Source: Elusimicrobiota bacterium (lineage in GTDB: Bacteria; Elusimicrobiota; Elusimicrobia; UBA1565). From it: DNA of 64,000 nt. Under the pieces are notes generated by a model. The model worked only from the letters and a program-made list of their open reading frames with translations, had not been told where the DNA came from and searched no databases. Numbering within the stretch: position 1 is the first letter of the stretch; each line of letters opens with the position of its first letter. Positions 39,497-47,836 of this stretch are shown here, piece after piece. The translations under genes were made by a program, and so were the position numbers. Location: contig JACRDO010000121.1 in NCBI GenBank assembly GCA_016212885.1, positions 1 through 64,000 of the forward strand. Direction: 5' to 3'.

Positions 39497-39513
39497 TTGG
39501 CAACATAATTGCA
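39497..39513 (+). promoter_or_regulatory. Sigma-54 -24/-12 promoter TTGGCAACATAATTGCA
   Basis: GG(39499-39500)-N10-GC(39511-39512) spacing; close to TTGGCACG-N4-TTGCA. Confidence 0.8.
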
Positions 39514-39592
39514 GTAATGATAAGTAGAATGGTTCATGTTCTTGACATCAAATTTGGCGGAATTGCCGTTATGCTAATGGCTCTAGGATGGG

Positions 39593-39613
39593 CGGCGGGA
39601 CTCCCTCCCGCCG
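39593..39613 (+). other. 5'-leader hairpin CGGCGGGA-CTCCC-TCCCGCCG
   Basis: Perfect 8-bp stem, 5-nt loop, between sigma-54 promoter and ATG 39648. Confidence 0.6.
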
Positions 39614-39647
39614 GTACGTGGAAAGAAACGACGGCGGAGGCCGCGAT

Positions 39648-42600
39648 ATGAACCCATGGGATGAAGAAGCTTTCAAAGAAGTGACCGATGTGGAGGCGGC
39701 ACGGCTCGCGCTGCGCGGAGCCGTGGCCACCATCCGCGACCTCCAGGGACTCAACGTCAATCTCAAGGGCAGCCTGCAGGAAGCCGCCAACAGGGAGAAG
39801 GCGGCGAAGGCTGAGATTGCGGAGTTCAGCAAGCAGATCGAGACGTGGGAGGAAGAGGGGAAGCGCTGGGAGGCCGAGCGCAGGGATGTCCTGCTCAACG
39901 AGGCTAAGATCCGCGAGCGCATCCGGCTGGAGGTGCTCGAGGAGGAGCGCGGCAATTTCGCGCGCGAACGCGAGCGGCAGAACGTGGAGATTTCCCGCCT
40001 GGCCGCGCAGGTCGAGGAGTGGCGGAAGGTCCACAAGAGCAAGGAGGCCCAATGGACCGGGCTGGAGCGCATCCTCGAGCAGCGCGAAGCCGAGTTGATC
40101 GCAGCCCAGCGGGAGAAGGTCGAGCTCGTCAACCGGTTCCACCGCGACGCCGAGATGGTCGGCCGCCTGCGCCAGCAGCGGGACAAGGAGATCGTCGACA
40201 CGGTCCACACCCGCGAGAAGGAGACCGAGGCGAAGGAGCGCGAGATCGCGGAGCTGCGGAGCAAGAACGAGGATCTCGCCCGCACCCTCGCGGCTTCGGC
40301 CCAGGATTTCGAGCTGCGCCTCAAGGCGGGAGAGGAGAGGCTCGCCAAGGCCTACGCCGACAAGGAGCTGGCCCTCCAGGAGAAGTACTCCAAGCGGGAG
40401 GCCGAGCTGCAGGGGGCCTGGTCCGAGCTCGAGAACGGGCTCTGGCAGAGGGCGAAGGAGGCGCGGGAGAGGCTCGACGCGACGTCGCAGAAGCAGTTCG
40501 AGGAGCGCGCGCGGGCGCTCGCGGACCGCTCGAAGGAGATCGAAGGCATCCTGGAGCGCCGCAAGGCCGAAGTCGAAGAGGATTTCCAGAAGCGCGTCGG
40601 CGAAGCGGAGAGGCGCTGCGCGGCCCTGGAGCGCAGGCTCCTGGAGGAGCACGCCCGCAAGGAGGCGGAGCAGATCAAGCGCGCCGAAGATATGATCGCG
40701 AGGGAGAAGGCCGCCCTCGGCGAGCAAGCCAAGATTCGCTCAGAGGCCGCCTCGGCGGAGCTTGGCGCGCGGACCGAGGAGCTGCGGCTCAAGGAGGAGG
40801 CGCTCGGGCAGGAGATGGCGCGCTTGCGCTCGGAAACCGAAGCAGAGTTCTCCGTGCGGGAGGCGCGCCTGCGTACCGAGCTCAGGGAGAAGGAGACGGC
40901 GCTCGAAGAGGCCTTCCAAAAGCGGCACGTCGAGCTGCAGGAGGGCTTCCTCGCCAAGGAGAACGGGCTGCGCGACGAGTGGACCCGCCGCAAGGTCGGT
41001 CTGCTCGAGGAGCAGGAGAAGGCCGCCGCAGCCGAGCGCGCCTCGCTCTCGGCCCAGCTCGAGCAGAAGAGCCGCTCGCTGGAAGAGGCCTACGCGGCCA
41101 GGGTCGCGGAGCTGGAAGCCACGGAGAAGGCCGCGCAGGAGCAGTACCGCGTCTGGAAGGCCGCGGCCCAAGACGAGATGCTGCAGAAGGAGAGGAACCT
41201 CGATAAGCAGTGGTACCACCGGGAGCAGGAGCTCGTGCGCCGCTATGAGACGGCTCTGGAGCAGGAGCGGCGCGCGTCCGCGCTCGAGCTCGAGAAAACC
41301 CGGTCACAGTACGAGGCTCAGCTCAAGACCGCGGAGGTTGAGTTCTTCGGCCGCTCCGAAACCCAGCGCCTCGGCTACGAGCGCCTCGAGGGTGAGCTGG
41401 TCGAGGCGGGCGAGCGCCGCGAGGCGGGGCTCAGGGAGAAGGCCCAAGCCGAAGCCGCGGAGCTTCGCGAGCGGCAGAAAACCGCGCTCTGCGAACAGGA
41501 ACGGCATTTTGAAGGGGAGATGCTCCGCCGGGAGGCCGAGCGCGGCCTTGAAATGAAGGCGGTCCGGGAGCAGCATCAGTCGCAATTGCTCGCCCTCGAG
41601 GCTGCGCTCGGGGAGAAGGACATGGAGCTCCGCCGCCTGCGCGAGCTCGCGGAGGGCGCGGAGAAGGAGAAAGCCGCGGCCTGGGACCGGCTGAGGACGG
41701 CCGAGAGCCGCTGGGAGTCGGAGCGCCTGGCTTGGCAGGAAGGCGAGCGGGAGCGCGAGGCCCGGCGCGAGGAGAAGTACCTGTCCTTGGAGGGCAGGCT
41801 GCAGCAGCTCTGGGCGGAGAAGGAGTGGGAGTACCTCGCGCGCCACGAAGACGACCTGGCGGCCCAGGCCAAGCGCTACGCGGACGAGCTCCAGGCCATG
41901 GAGGCCGGCCGCCAGAAGGAGCGGGAGCGGCACGTCCAGGACCTCAACGCGGTCGAGGAAGGCCTGGCCGCCCGATTCGAGGAGTGGAAGAAGGTTGCGC
42001 TCGAGGCCGTCGATCGCGAGAAGCAGGAGTGGATGGAGCGCCAGCGCCGCGCCCTAATCCGCGAGCGCGAAACGCTCCAGGAACAGGCGAAAGCCCATCT
42101 GGACCAGCTCAACGCCGAGGCCTCGAGCCGCGAAGCCGAGCTGGCCAAGCGGCGGGAAGCCCTCGAGCTGCGCTTCCGGCGCTCGGAGGAGGAGGCGGCC
42201 GGCGCCTGGCGCGAGCGCGAGAAGGCGCTCGTCGCAGAGATGCAGGAGCGCCTCGCCAAAGAGCGGGAGGCCTTGGACGCCCTCTACGCGGGACGGGAGG
42301 AGACGCTCAACGCAAACTACCTCGCGCTGGAGCGGGAGCTCAAGAACGCCGCGGCCCAGAGGGCGCAGCTCATCGAGGAGGAGGCCGGCCGGAGGCTGGC
42401 GGAGGCGGCCGCTGAGCAGCAGGAGGCCTTCCGGGAGAAGGCCGCCCGCATGGAGCGGGAGTCGGAGCAGAAGCGGGCCGCGGAGCTGGACGCTCTGCGC
42501 GCCTCCCTGCAGGAGGAATACGGCCGCAGGCGGCTCGAGCTCGAGAAGCGGCAGGCGCAGCTCGAGAGGGAGATGCGGGAGAAGGAGGCCCGGCTCGACC

Positions 42601-45600
42601 ACGCGCATCTGGAGCACGATCAGGCGCTCGAGACGCAGTGGAAGCTGCGCGAGGCGGAGCTGATGGGCAAGGTCGCCGAAGAGCGCGAGGCCTACCGCGC
42701 CAGGATCAAGATGGAGACCGAGCGGCTCGAGGCCGAGGCCCGGGAGGAGACCGGGAAGGCCGTCGAGCGGGCCCGGCAGGAGATAGACCGGGCGAACGCC
42801 GAGTGGGTCGAGCGCAAGCGCCAGGACCTGGCCGAGGAGCAGGAGCGGCTCCAGGGGGAGCACCGCAACGCCATGGCTTCGGCCGAGGCCGAGAAGCTGG
42901 CTCGGGAGAAGGACATCGAGGCCCGCCGGTCCCAACTGGAGGAATACTATAAGTCCCGCGAGGAGGCTCTCCTGGCCGAACTGCGCGAGCGGGAGCGCCG
43001 CTATGTCGAGCAGGCGCAGGGCGAGCAGACCCAGTCGCGCGCGGCCTTAGACCGGCTTTACCGGGAGCGCGAGGAGACCCTGCAAAAGAACTACCTGCAG
43101 CTGGAGGCCGAGCTGAAGGCCAACTGGGCCCAGAAGGAAGAGCTGTCGAAGCGCGAGGTCGAAGCGCGCCTCGCTCAGGAGCTGAAATCATTCTCCGAGA
43201 GGATGGCCCAGAGGGAGCAGCAGTGGAACCAGGAGGCGCGCCTGAAGCTGCAGGCCGTCATGGAGAAGGAGCGCGCCGGACTGCAGGTGGAATTCAGCCG
43301 GCGCCAGATGGAGCTAGAGCAGACCCGCCTGGCGCTCGAAGCCGAGCGCAAGGAAGTGGAGGCCGGGCTGGAGAAGACCCTTCAGAGCCGCCGCGCGGTG
43401 CTGGAGGCGGAGTTCCGCGGCCGGGAGACCGCGGCCGAGACGCACAGGGCCGAGGAGGACGAGAAGCTCGAGCACCGGCGCCAGCAGGTGGAGCGCGAGC
43501 GCGCCGAAGCCGAGCGCCTGATGGAGAGCCGCCGGCGCGAGATTGAGGCCCTGGCGCGCCAGCAGGAGCATGCCCTCTCGGAGGAGCAGGCCCGGCTGGA
43601 GGAGGAGTTCGAGGCCCGGCGCCGCGCCGCGGAGGCCGAGCGCGCCCAGATGGAGAAGGTCTATATCGAACGAAACGCCTACTTGGCGCAAGCGTACGGC
43701 GAGAAGGAGAAGGAGCTCAAGGCCGCCTACGCGCGCAAGGAGGCCGAGCTGGCCGCGGCCGTCGAGCGCGAGCGCAAATCCTCGGAGAACCGCCGGCACC
43801 AGGCGGAGCAGGCCGAGGCCGCCCGGCAGGCCGAGCATGTGCGGAAGATGCAGGAGCTGGAAGCGGCCGCGGCCGCGGCCGTGGAGCAGGAGAAGGCGCG
43901 GCTCGCGTCGGAGCGGAAGGCTTTGGACGGCGAGTGGATGAAGGTGCGCCAGGCTCTCGGCCGCGAACGGGCTGGCCTCGAGAAGGATATCCGCTCGATG
44001 GAGGAGAATTTGAAGGACGCCTATGTCCGGCGCCAGCGCGAGCTCGAGGAGGAGGCCGCGCGCCAGGACGCGGCGAAAGAGAGGAATTTCAAGGAGCTCG
44101 AGGCCGGGCTTGAGAGCGAGAAGGCGGACATCGGGCGCGAACGCAAGGCGCTCGAGGAGCGCCGCGGGGAGCTGGAGCGCGCGTTCCGGGACAAAGAATC
44201 GGAGTTCCAGAGGCGGTTCGTGCGCCAGCAGCAGGATCTGGAGGAAGCCTGGAAGGCCCGGGAGCTGGAGCTGCTCGCCTTGGTCGGGGAGACGCGCGAG
44301 AAGAGCCGCCTGGAGCTGCAGAGCGACTCCGAGCAGCTGCACCGCGCTATGCGCGAGCAGGTCGCGCGCCAGGAGGCCCGCCTGGCCGAGGAGAAGAAAG
44401 CCCTTGAGGAGCAATTCCGCCGCCGCGAGGATGACCTCAAGGCGGAGATCCACCGCGAGGAAGCCGACCGGTTCGCGCGCGAGTTGAGGGCGCGGGAGGC
44501 CGATATCGAGCGCAGGACGCGGGAGCGGATGCGCGGGCTAGAACGGGCGGCGGAAAAGGGCCTGGAGGAGCGCCGGGCCGAGCTCGATCGCCGGGCCGAG
44601 GCCGAGCTGGCCGGCGAGCGGGCGGCGGTGCGCGAGAGCGAGACGGCGCGCCTGCGCGTCCAGTTGGAGGAGGAGTACGAGCGGCGCCGCGCGGAAATGG
44701 AGCGGCAGGCCCAGTCGCGGCTGGAGCAGTCCGTGCGCGCCCAGAGCGAGGCCATGCAGTCGCAGCAGCAGGCCCGCTCGACGCTCTTAGACCGGCGCGA
44801 GGAGGAGCTCAAGGGCCGGCTGAAGGAGCTTTCGGAGCGCGAGTCGGAGATCGCCAGGCGCCGGGCCGAGATCGAGGAGCTCCTGAAAGGGGGCGACGAG
44901 CAGCTCATGGCCCGCTTGACCCGGGAGACGGATTCGCTGGCCAAGCTGAAGGCCCAGCTCGAGGAGGAGTTCGGCAGGAAGCAGGCCGAGCTCGAACAGT
45001 CGCACGCGGAGCGCGAGAAGGCCCTGGAAGAGGGCCGGCGGACCCTCTCCGGCGCCCGCGAGGAGGTCCTGCGCAAGGAGGGCGAGGTCCGCGAGCTCAG
45101 GGACCGGCTGCTGGCGTCCTTCGCGCAGGAGCCGGAGACCGGGCGGCTGCCGCAGGTGGCCTTCGAGGCCGAGCTCAACGACCTGGTCTTCGGCATCGCC
45201 CACCAGATCCGCAACCCGCTCGGGATCATCCGGAGCCTCGCGGAGGACAGGATCGAGAGGCTCTGGGTCGCGCCCGCGGAGCGGCGGGCCATGGAAGCGA
45301 TCCTGCGCTCGATCGGGAACCTCAAGGAGCGCATCGAGCAGCTCGTGGACTTCACCCAGCCGCTGCGGCTGAAGACGACGAAGCTCGACCCCAGGCTCTT
45401 CGTGGAGCGCTCTCTCGCGGAGATCGAGCCGCAGTGCCGCCAGAAGGGCATCCAGGTGGTCCATCGCATCGGAACGCGCATGCCGGTGCTGAAGGCCGAC
45501 GCGACGCGCCTGCGGGAGGCCATGCTCAACCTGCTCATCAACGCCGTCGAGGCGATGCCGCAGGGCGGCACGCTGACGCTCACGGCCCGCTTGGACGAAA

Positions 45601-45824
45601 TCGAGAAGGCCGTGCGCATAGAAGTCGAGGATACGGGCGGCGGCATCGCTCCGGAGCACCTCAAGGACGTGGGCCGGCCGTTCTTCACGATGAGGCCGGG
45701 CGGGATCGGGCTTGGGTTCGCGATCTCCAAGCGCATCCTGAGCGCCCACGGCGGGACTCTGGAATTCGACAGCCGCCTCGGGGCCGGGAGCCGCGTGGTC
45801 GTAAAGCTCCCGGCCCGCGAGTAG
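39648..45824 (+). CDS. Giant coiled-coil histidine kinase (about 1800 residues of predicted coiled coil plus HisKA/HATPase module)
   Basis: Continuous Glu/Arg/Ala/Leu-rich charged helix; C-terminal DLVFGIAHQIRNPLGIIRSLAE, LLINAVEAMPQGG, DTGGGIAPEH, GGIGLGFAISKRIL. Confidence 0.9.
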   Translation: MNPWDEEAFKEVTDVEAARLALRGAVATIRDLQGLNVNLKGSLQEAANREKAAKAEIAEFSKQIETWEEEGKRWEAERRDVLLNEAKIRERIRLEVLEEERGNFARERERQNVEISRLAAQVEEWRKVHKSKEAQWTGLERILEQREAELIAAQREKVELVNRFHRDAEMVGRLRQQRDKEIVDTVHTREKETEAKEREIAELRSKNEDLARTLAASAQDFELRLKAGEERLAKAYADKELALQEKYSKREAELQGAWSELENGLWQRAKEARERLDATSQKQFEERARALADRSKEIEGILERRKAEVEEDFQKRVGEAERRCAALERRLLEEHARKEAEQIKRAEDMIAREKAALGEQAKIRSEAASAELGARTEELRLKEEALGQEMARLRSETEAEFSVREARLRTELREKETALEEAFQKRHVELQEGFLAKENGLRDEWTRRKVGLLEEQEKAAAAERASLSAQLEQKSRSLEEAYAARVAELEATEKAAQEQYRVWKAAAQDEMLQKERNLDKQWYHREQELVRRYETALEQERRASALELEKTRSQYEAQLKTAEVEFFGRSETQRLGYERLEGELVEAGERREAGLREKAQAEAAELRERQKTALCEQERHFEGEMLRREAERGLEMKAVREQHQSQLLALEAALGEKDMELRRLRELAEGAEKEKAAAWDRLRTAESRWESERLAWQEGEREREARREEKYLSLEGRLQQLWAEKEWEYLARHEDDLAAQAKRYADELQAMEAGRQKERERHVQDLNAVEEGLAARFEEWKKVALEAVDREKQEWMERQRRALIRERETLQEQAKAHLDQLNAEASSREAELAKRREALELRFRRSEEEAAGAWREREKALVAEMQERLAKEREALDALYAGREETLNANYLALERELKNAAAQRAQLIEEEAGRRLAEAAAEQQEAFREKAARMERESEQKRAAELDALRASLQEEYGRRRLELEKRQAQLEREMREKEARLDHAHLEHDQALETQWKLREAELMGKVAEEREAYRARIKMETERLEAEAREETGKAVERARQEIDRANAEWVERKRQDLAEEQERLQGEHRNAMASAEAEKLAREKDIEARRSQLEEYYKSREEALLAELRERERRYVEQAQGEQTQSRAALDRLYREREETLQKNYLQLEAELKANWAQKEELSKREVEARLAQELKSFSERMAQREQQWNQEARLKLQAVMEKERAGLQVEFSRRQMELEQTRLALEAERKEVEAGLEKTLQSRRAVLEAEFRGRETAAETHRAEEDEKLEHRRQQVERERAEAERLMESRRREIEALARQQEHALSEEQARLEEEFEARRRAAEAERAQMEKVYIERNAYLAQAYGEKEKELKAAYARKEAELAAAVERERKSSENRRHQAEQAEAARQAEHVRKMQELEAAAAAAVEQEKARLASERKALDGEWMKVRQALGRERAGLEKDIRSMEENLKDAYVRRQRELEEEAARQDAAKERNFKELEAGLESEKADIGRERKALEERRGELERAFRDKESEFQRRFVRQQQDLEEAWKARELELLALVGETREKSRLELQSDSEQLHRAMREQVARQEARLAEEKKALEEQFRRREDDLKAEIHREEADRFARELRAREADIERRTRERMRGLERAAEKGLEERRAELDRRAEAELAGERAAVRESETARLRVQLEEEYERRRAEMERQAQSRLEQSVRAQSEAMQSQQQARSTLLDRREEELKGRLKELSERESEIARRRAEIEELLKGGDEQLMARLTRETDSLAKLKAQLEEEFGRKQAELEQSHAEREKALEEGRRTLSGAREEVLRKEGEVRELRDRLLASFAQEPETGRLPQVAFEAELNDLVFGIAHQIRNPLGIIRSLAEDRIERLWVAPAERRAMEAILRSIGNLKERIEQLVDFTQPLRLKTTKLDPRLFVERSLAEIEPQCRQKGIQVVHRIGTRMPVLKADATRLREAMLNLLINAVEAMPQGGTLTLTARLDEIEKAVRIEVEDTGGGIAPEHLKDVGRPFFTMRPGGIGLGFAISKRILSAHGGTLEFDSRLGAGSRVVVKLPARE

Positions 45825-45840
45825 GGGAAAGGAGCGGGTT

Positions 45841-47076
45841 ATGGGACGAGTGCTGATCGTTGATGATGAGAGCGACATGCGGATGGCTCTCGCGAACGTG
45901 CTCGCGCGCCTCGGGCACGAGGTCGTCGAGGCGGGGGACGGGCCGGCTGCCTTGAAGGTCCTCGCGGAGCAAGGCGCGGACTTAGTCCTGCTGGACCTGC
46001 GTCTGCCGGGCATGGACGGGATCCAGATCCTGCGGCGCATCCGCGAGCGGGACGCCGAGACCCCGGTCATCATGGTGACCGGGTACGGCAGCGTCGAGTC
46101 GGCCATGCAGGTCCTGCAGCTCGGAGCGAGCCATTATCTGGCCAAGCCGTTCAGCAACAAGGAGCTGGCCGAGACCGTGGAGCGGGTGCTCAGCGCCCAG
46201 AAGGCCGCGGCGAGCGCCGGGGTGCTCGGGCGGCGGCTGGCGGAGAAGATCCACCCTACGGCGGCCGAAGGGGCGGCCCTGGTCCCGGTCCAAGCCCAGG
46301 CTCCTCTGCGGCCGGGCCCCTGGATGGGCCGGCTGTCAAAGTGGCTGCTCCTGCTGGGGGTCCTGGCCGCGGGAACTTTCCTCTGGCCCGACCTCCGCCA
46401 GGGCCTTCGCCGCGATTACGGGACCGCCTATTCGCATCCGGCGGCGCTCGTATGGCAGGGAGAGCGGCTCTGGGCAGCTGACTGGCTGACGCAGACCGTC
46501 TACCAGCAGGAATTGCGCGCCGGCCGGCTGAGCACGGTGCGCTCGACCCTCCTGGCTCGGACCCACATCACGGGCTTGGCGGTCTCTGCGGAGCACGTCT
46601 ACATCAGCGATTCCTGGGCGCGGGCGATCCAGAAGCGGAAGCTCGACGGCCGCCTGACCCTGGTGAAGTCGATCCCGAGCCCGGGGCCCCGGCCCGCGGG
46701 CTTGTTCTTCGACGGCCGCTATCTGTGGTCGAGCGACACGCTGTCCGGCCGCATCTACCAGCATGAGCTCGACGAGCAGCTGAGCGTGCTGGCGTCCTTC
46801 CCGGCCGCGGGGAAGGCGCCCATCGCCGTTTTCAAGGATGAAGGCTATCTGTGGTCGGCTGACGCGGATACGCGCGTGCTCTATCAGCACCGGCTCGACA
46901 ACCAGCTCCGGGTCATCGCCGTGTACTCCCTGCCGGAGCTCGACCGCGGCCTGCAGCAGCTCTCCTGCTTCGCTTTCCGCAATGGGGAGGTCTGGCTCGG
47001 GCGCGACGGAGTCGACTCCATGCTCCGCCGCCGGCTCGACGCCTTCCGCAAGCGTGAAACTCAGGTCTGGAGGTAA
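45841..47076 (+). CDS. Receiver domain - TM helix - beta-propeller-like extracytoplasmic domain protein
   Basis: LIVDDESDMRMALANVL...LLDLRLPGMDG...KPFSNKEL; TM WLLLLGVLAAGTFLW; repeats LWAADWLTQTVYQQEL / LWSSDTLSGRIYQHELDEQL / LWSADADTRVLYQHRLDNQL. Confidence 0.85.
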   Translation: MGRVLIVDDESDMRMALANVLARLGHEVVEAGDGPAALKVLAEQGADLVLLDLRLPGMDGIQILRRIRERDAETPVIMVTGYGSVESAMQVLQLGASHYLAKPFSNKELAETVERVLSAQKAAASAGVLGRRLAEKIHPTAAEGAALVPVQAQAPLRPGPWMGRLSKWLLLLGVLAAGTFLWPDLRQGLRRDYGTAYSHPAALVWQGERLWAADWLTQTVYQQELRAGRLSTVRSTLLARTHITGLAVSAEHVYISDSWARAIQKRKLDGRLTLVKSIPSPGPRPAGLFFDGRYLWSSDTLSGRIYQHELDEQLSVLASFPAAGKAPIAVFKDEGYLWSADADTRVLYQHRLDNQLRVIAVYSLPELDRGLQQLSCFAFRNGEVWLGRDGVDSMLRRRLDAFRKRETQVWR

Positions 47077-47080
47077 TGCG

Positions 47081-47827
47081 ATGATCCACATGCTCCCGGT
47101 TCTGCTGCAGGTTCTCTTGGCCTGCGCCCCAGGCGCAGGAGCCGTTGGCCCGCTCATGCATTTCGAGGGGCGCCTGCTGGATGTCCAAGGCCGGCCCTTG
47201 AGCGGGACCTACCTTCTGGACTTCCGGGTCTACGACAAGCTGGCCGGAAACGCGGTGATCTGGCTGGAATCCCAGTACGTTTCAGTCAAAGGGGGCTCTT
47301 TCATGGCGGAGCTCGGGCGGACGAATCCGCTGCCGGAGAAGGTTTTGAGCGCCGCGCACCGCGTGGCGGTCTCGGCGCCGCCCGGCCTGCCCTGGAAGCC
47401 GCTCCTGGCCATCGCGCGTCTGGCTCAGGGTTCCGCGGCGGCGCAGAAGGCCGCCAAGAAGCTCAAAACCGAAGGCCGCAAGGAAGGAGCCCCGGTCCCG
47501 CTCCAAGGGGAGGACAAGATCCGCCGGCTCGAGGAGGAGCTGGGCGAGTTCAAGAGGGCTGCTGAGCGCTCCAAGAAAGAGGCGGAGGAGTCCCGCGGGC
47601 GGCTGGAAGCTTTGGAGAAGACCGTGCGTGGGTCCGGCCTGGAGCCGGGGGAGGGCGGCGTGCGGATCTATGAGGTGCTCCCGGGCGATACCCTGCGGAG
47701 CATCGCGATCAAGCTCTACGGAGACGCGGACCGCTGGGCCGACCTCTACGATGCGAATCACGACCGGCTTCAGAGGGGCGGAGATCCCATGGCGGGCCAG
47801 CGGCTCGTGGCGCCGAAGGCCAGATAG
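47081..47827 (+). CDS. Secreted coiled-coil LysM-domain protein
   Basis: N-terminal signal; YEVLPGDTLRSIAIKLYGDADRWADLYDANHDRL...GQRLVAP. Confidence 0.85.
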   Translation: MIHMLPVLLQVLLACAPGAGAVGPLMHFEGRLLDVQGRPLSGTYLLDFRVYDKLAGNAVIWLESQYVSVKGGSFMAELGRTNPLPEKVLSAAHRVAVSAPPGLPWKPLLAIARLAQGSAAAQKAAKKLKTEGRKEGAPVPLQGEDKIRRLEEELGEFKRAAERSKKEAEESRGRLEALEKTVRGSGLEPGEGGVRIYEVLPGDTLRSIAIKLYGDADRWADLYDANHDRLQRGGDPMAGQRLVAPKAR

Positions 47828-47836
47828 GGGGGCGCC

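Noticed and set aside
39542-39580. Sigma-70 promoter TTGACA...TATGCT before the giant kinase
   Set aside because: Spacing of about 22 bp is too long; the sigma-54 element upstream is far better
44021-45736. 571-aa Ser/Arg-rich antisense ORF in the coiled-coil gene
   Set aside because: Codon shadow of Glu/Arg/Ala-rich coding sequence
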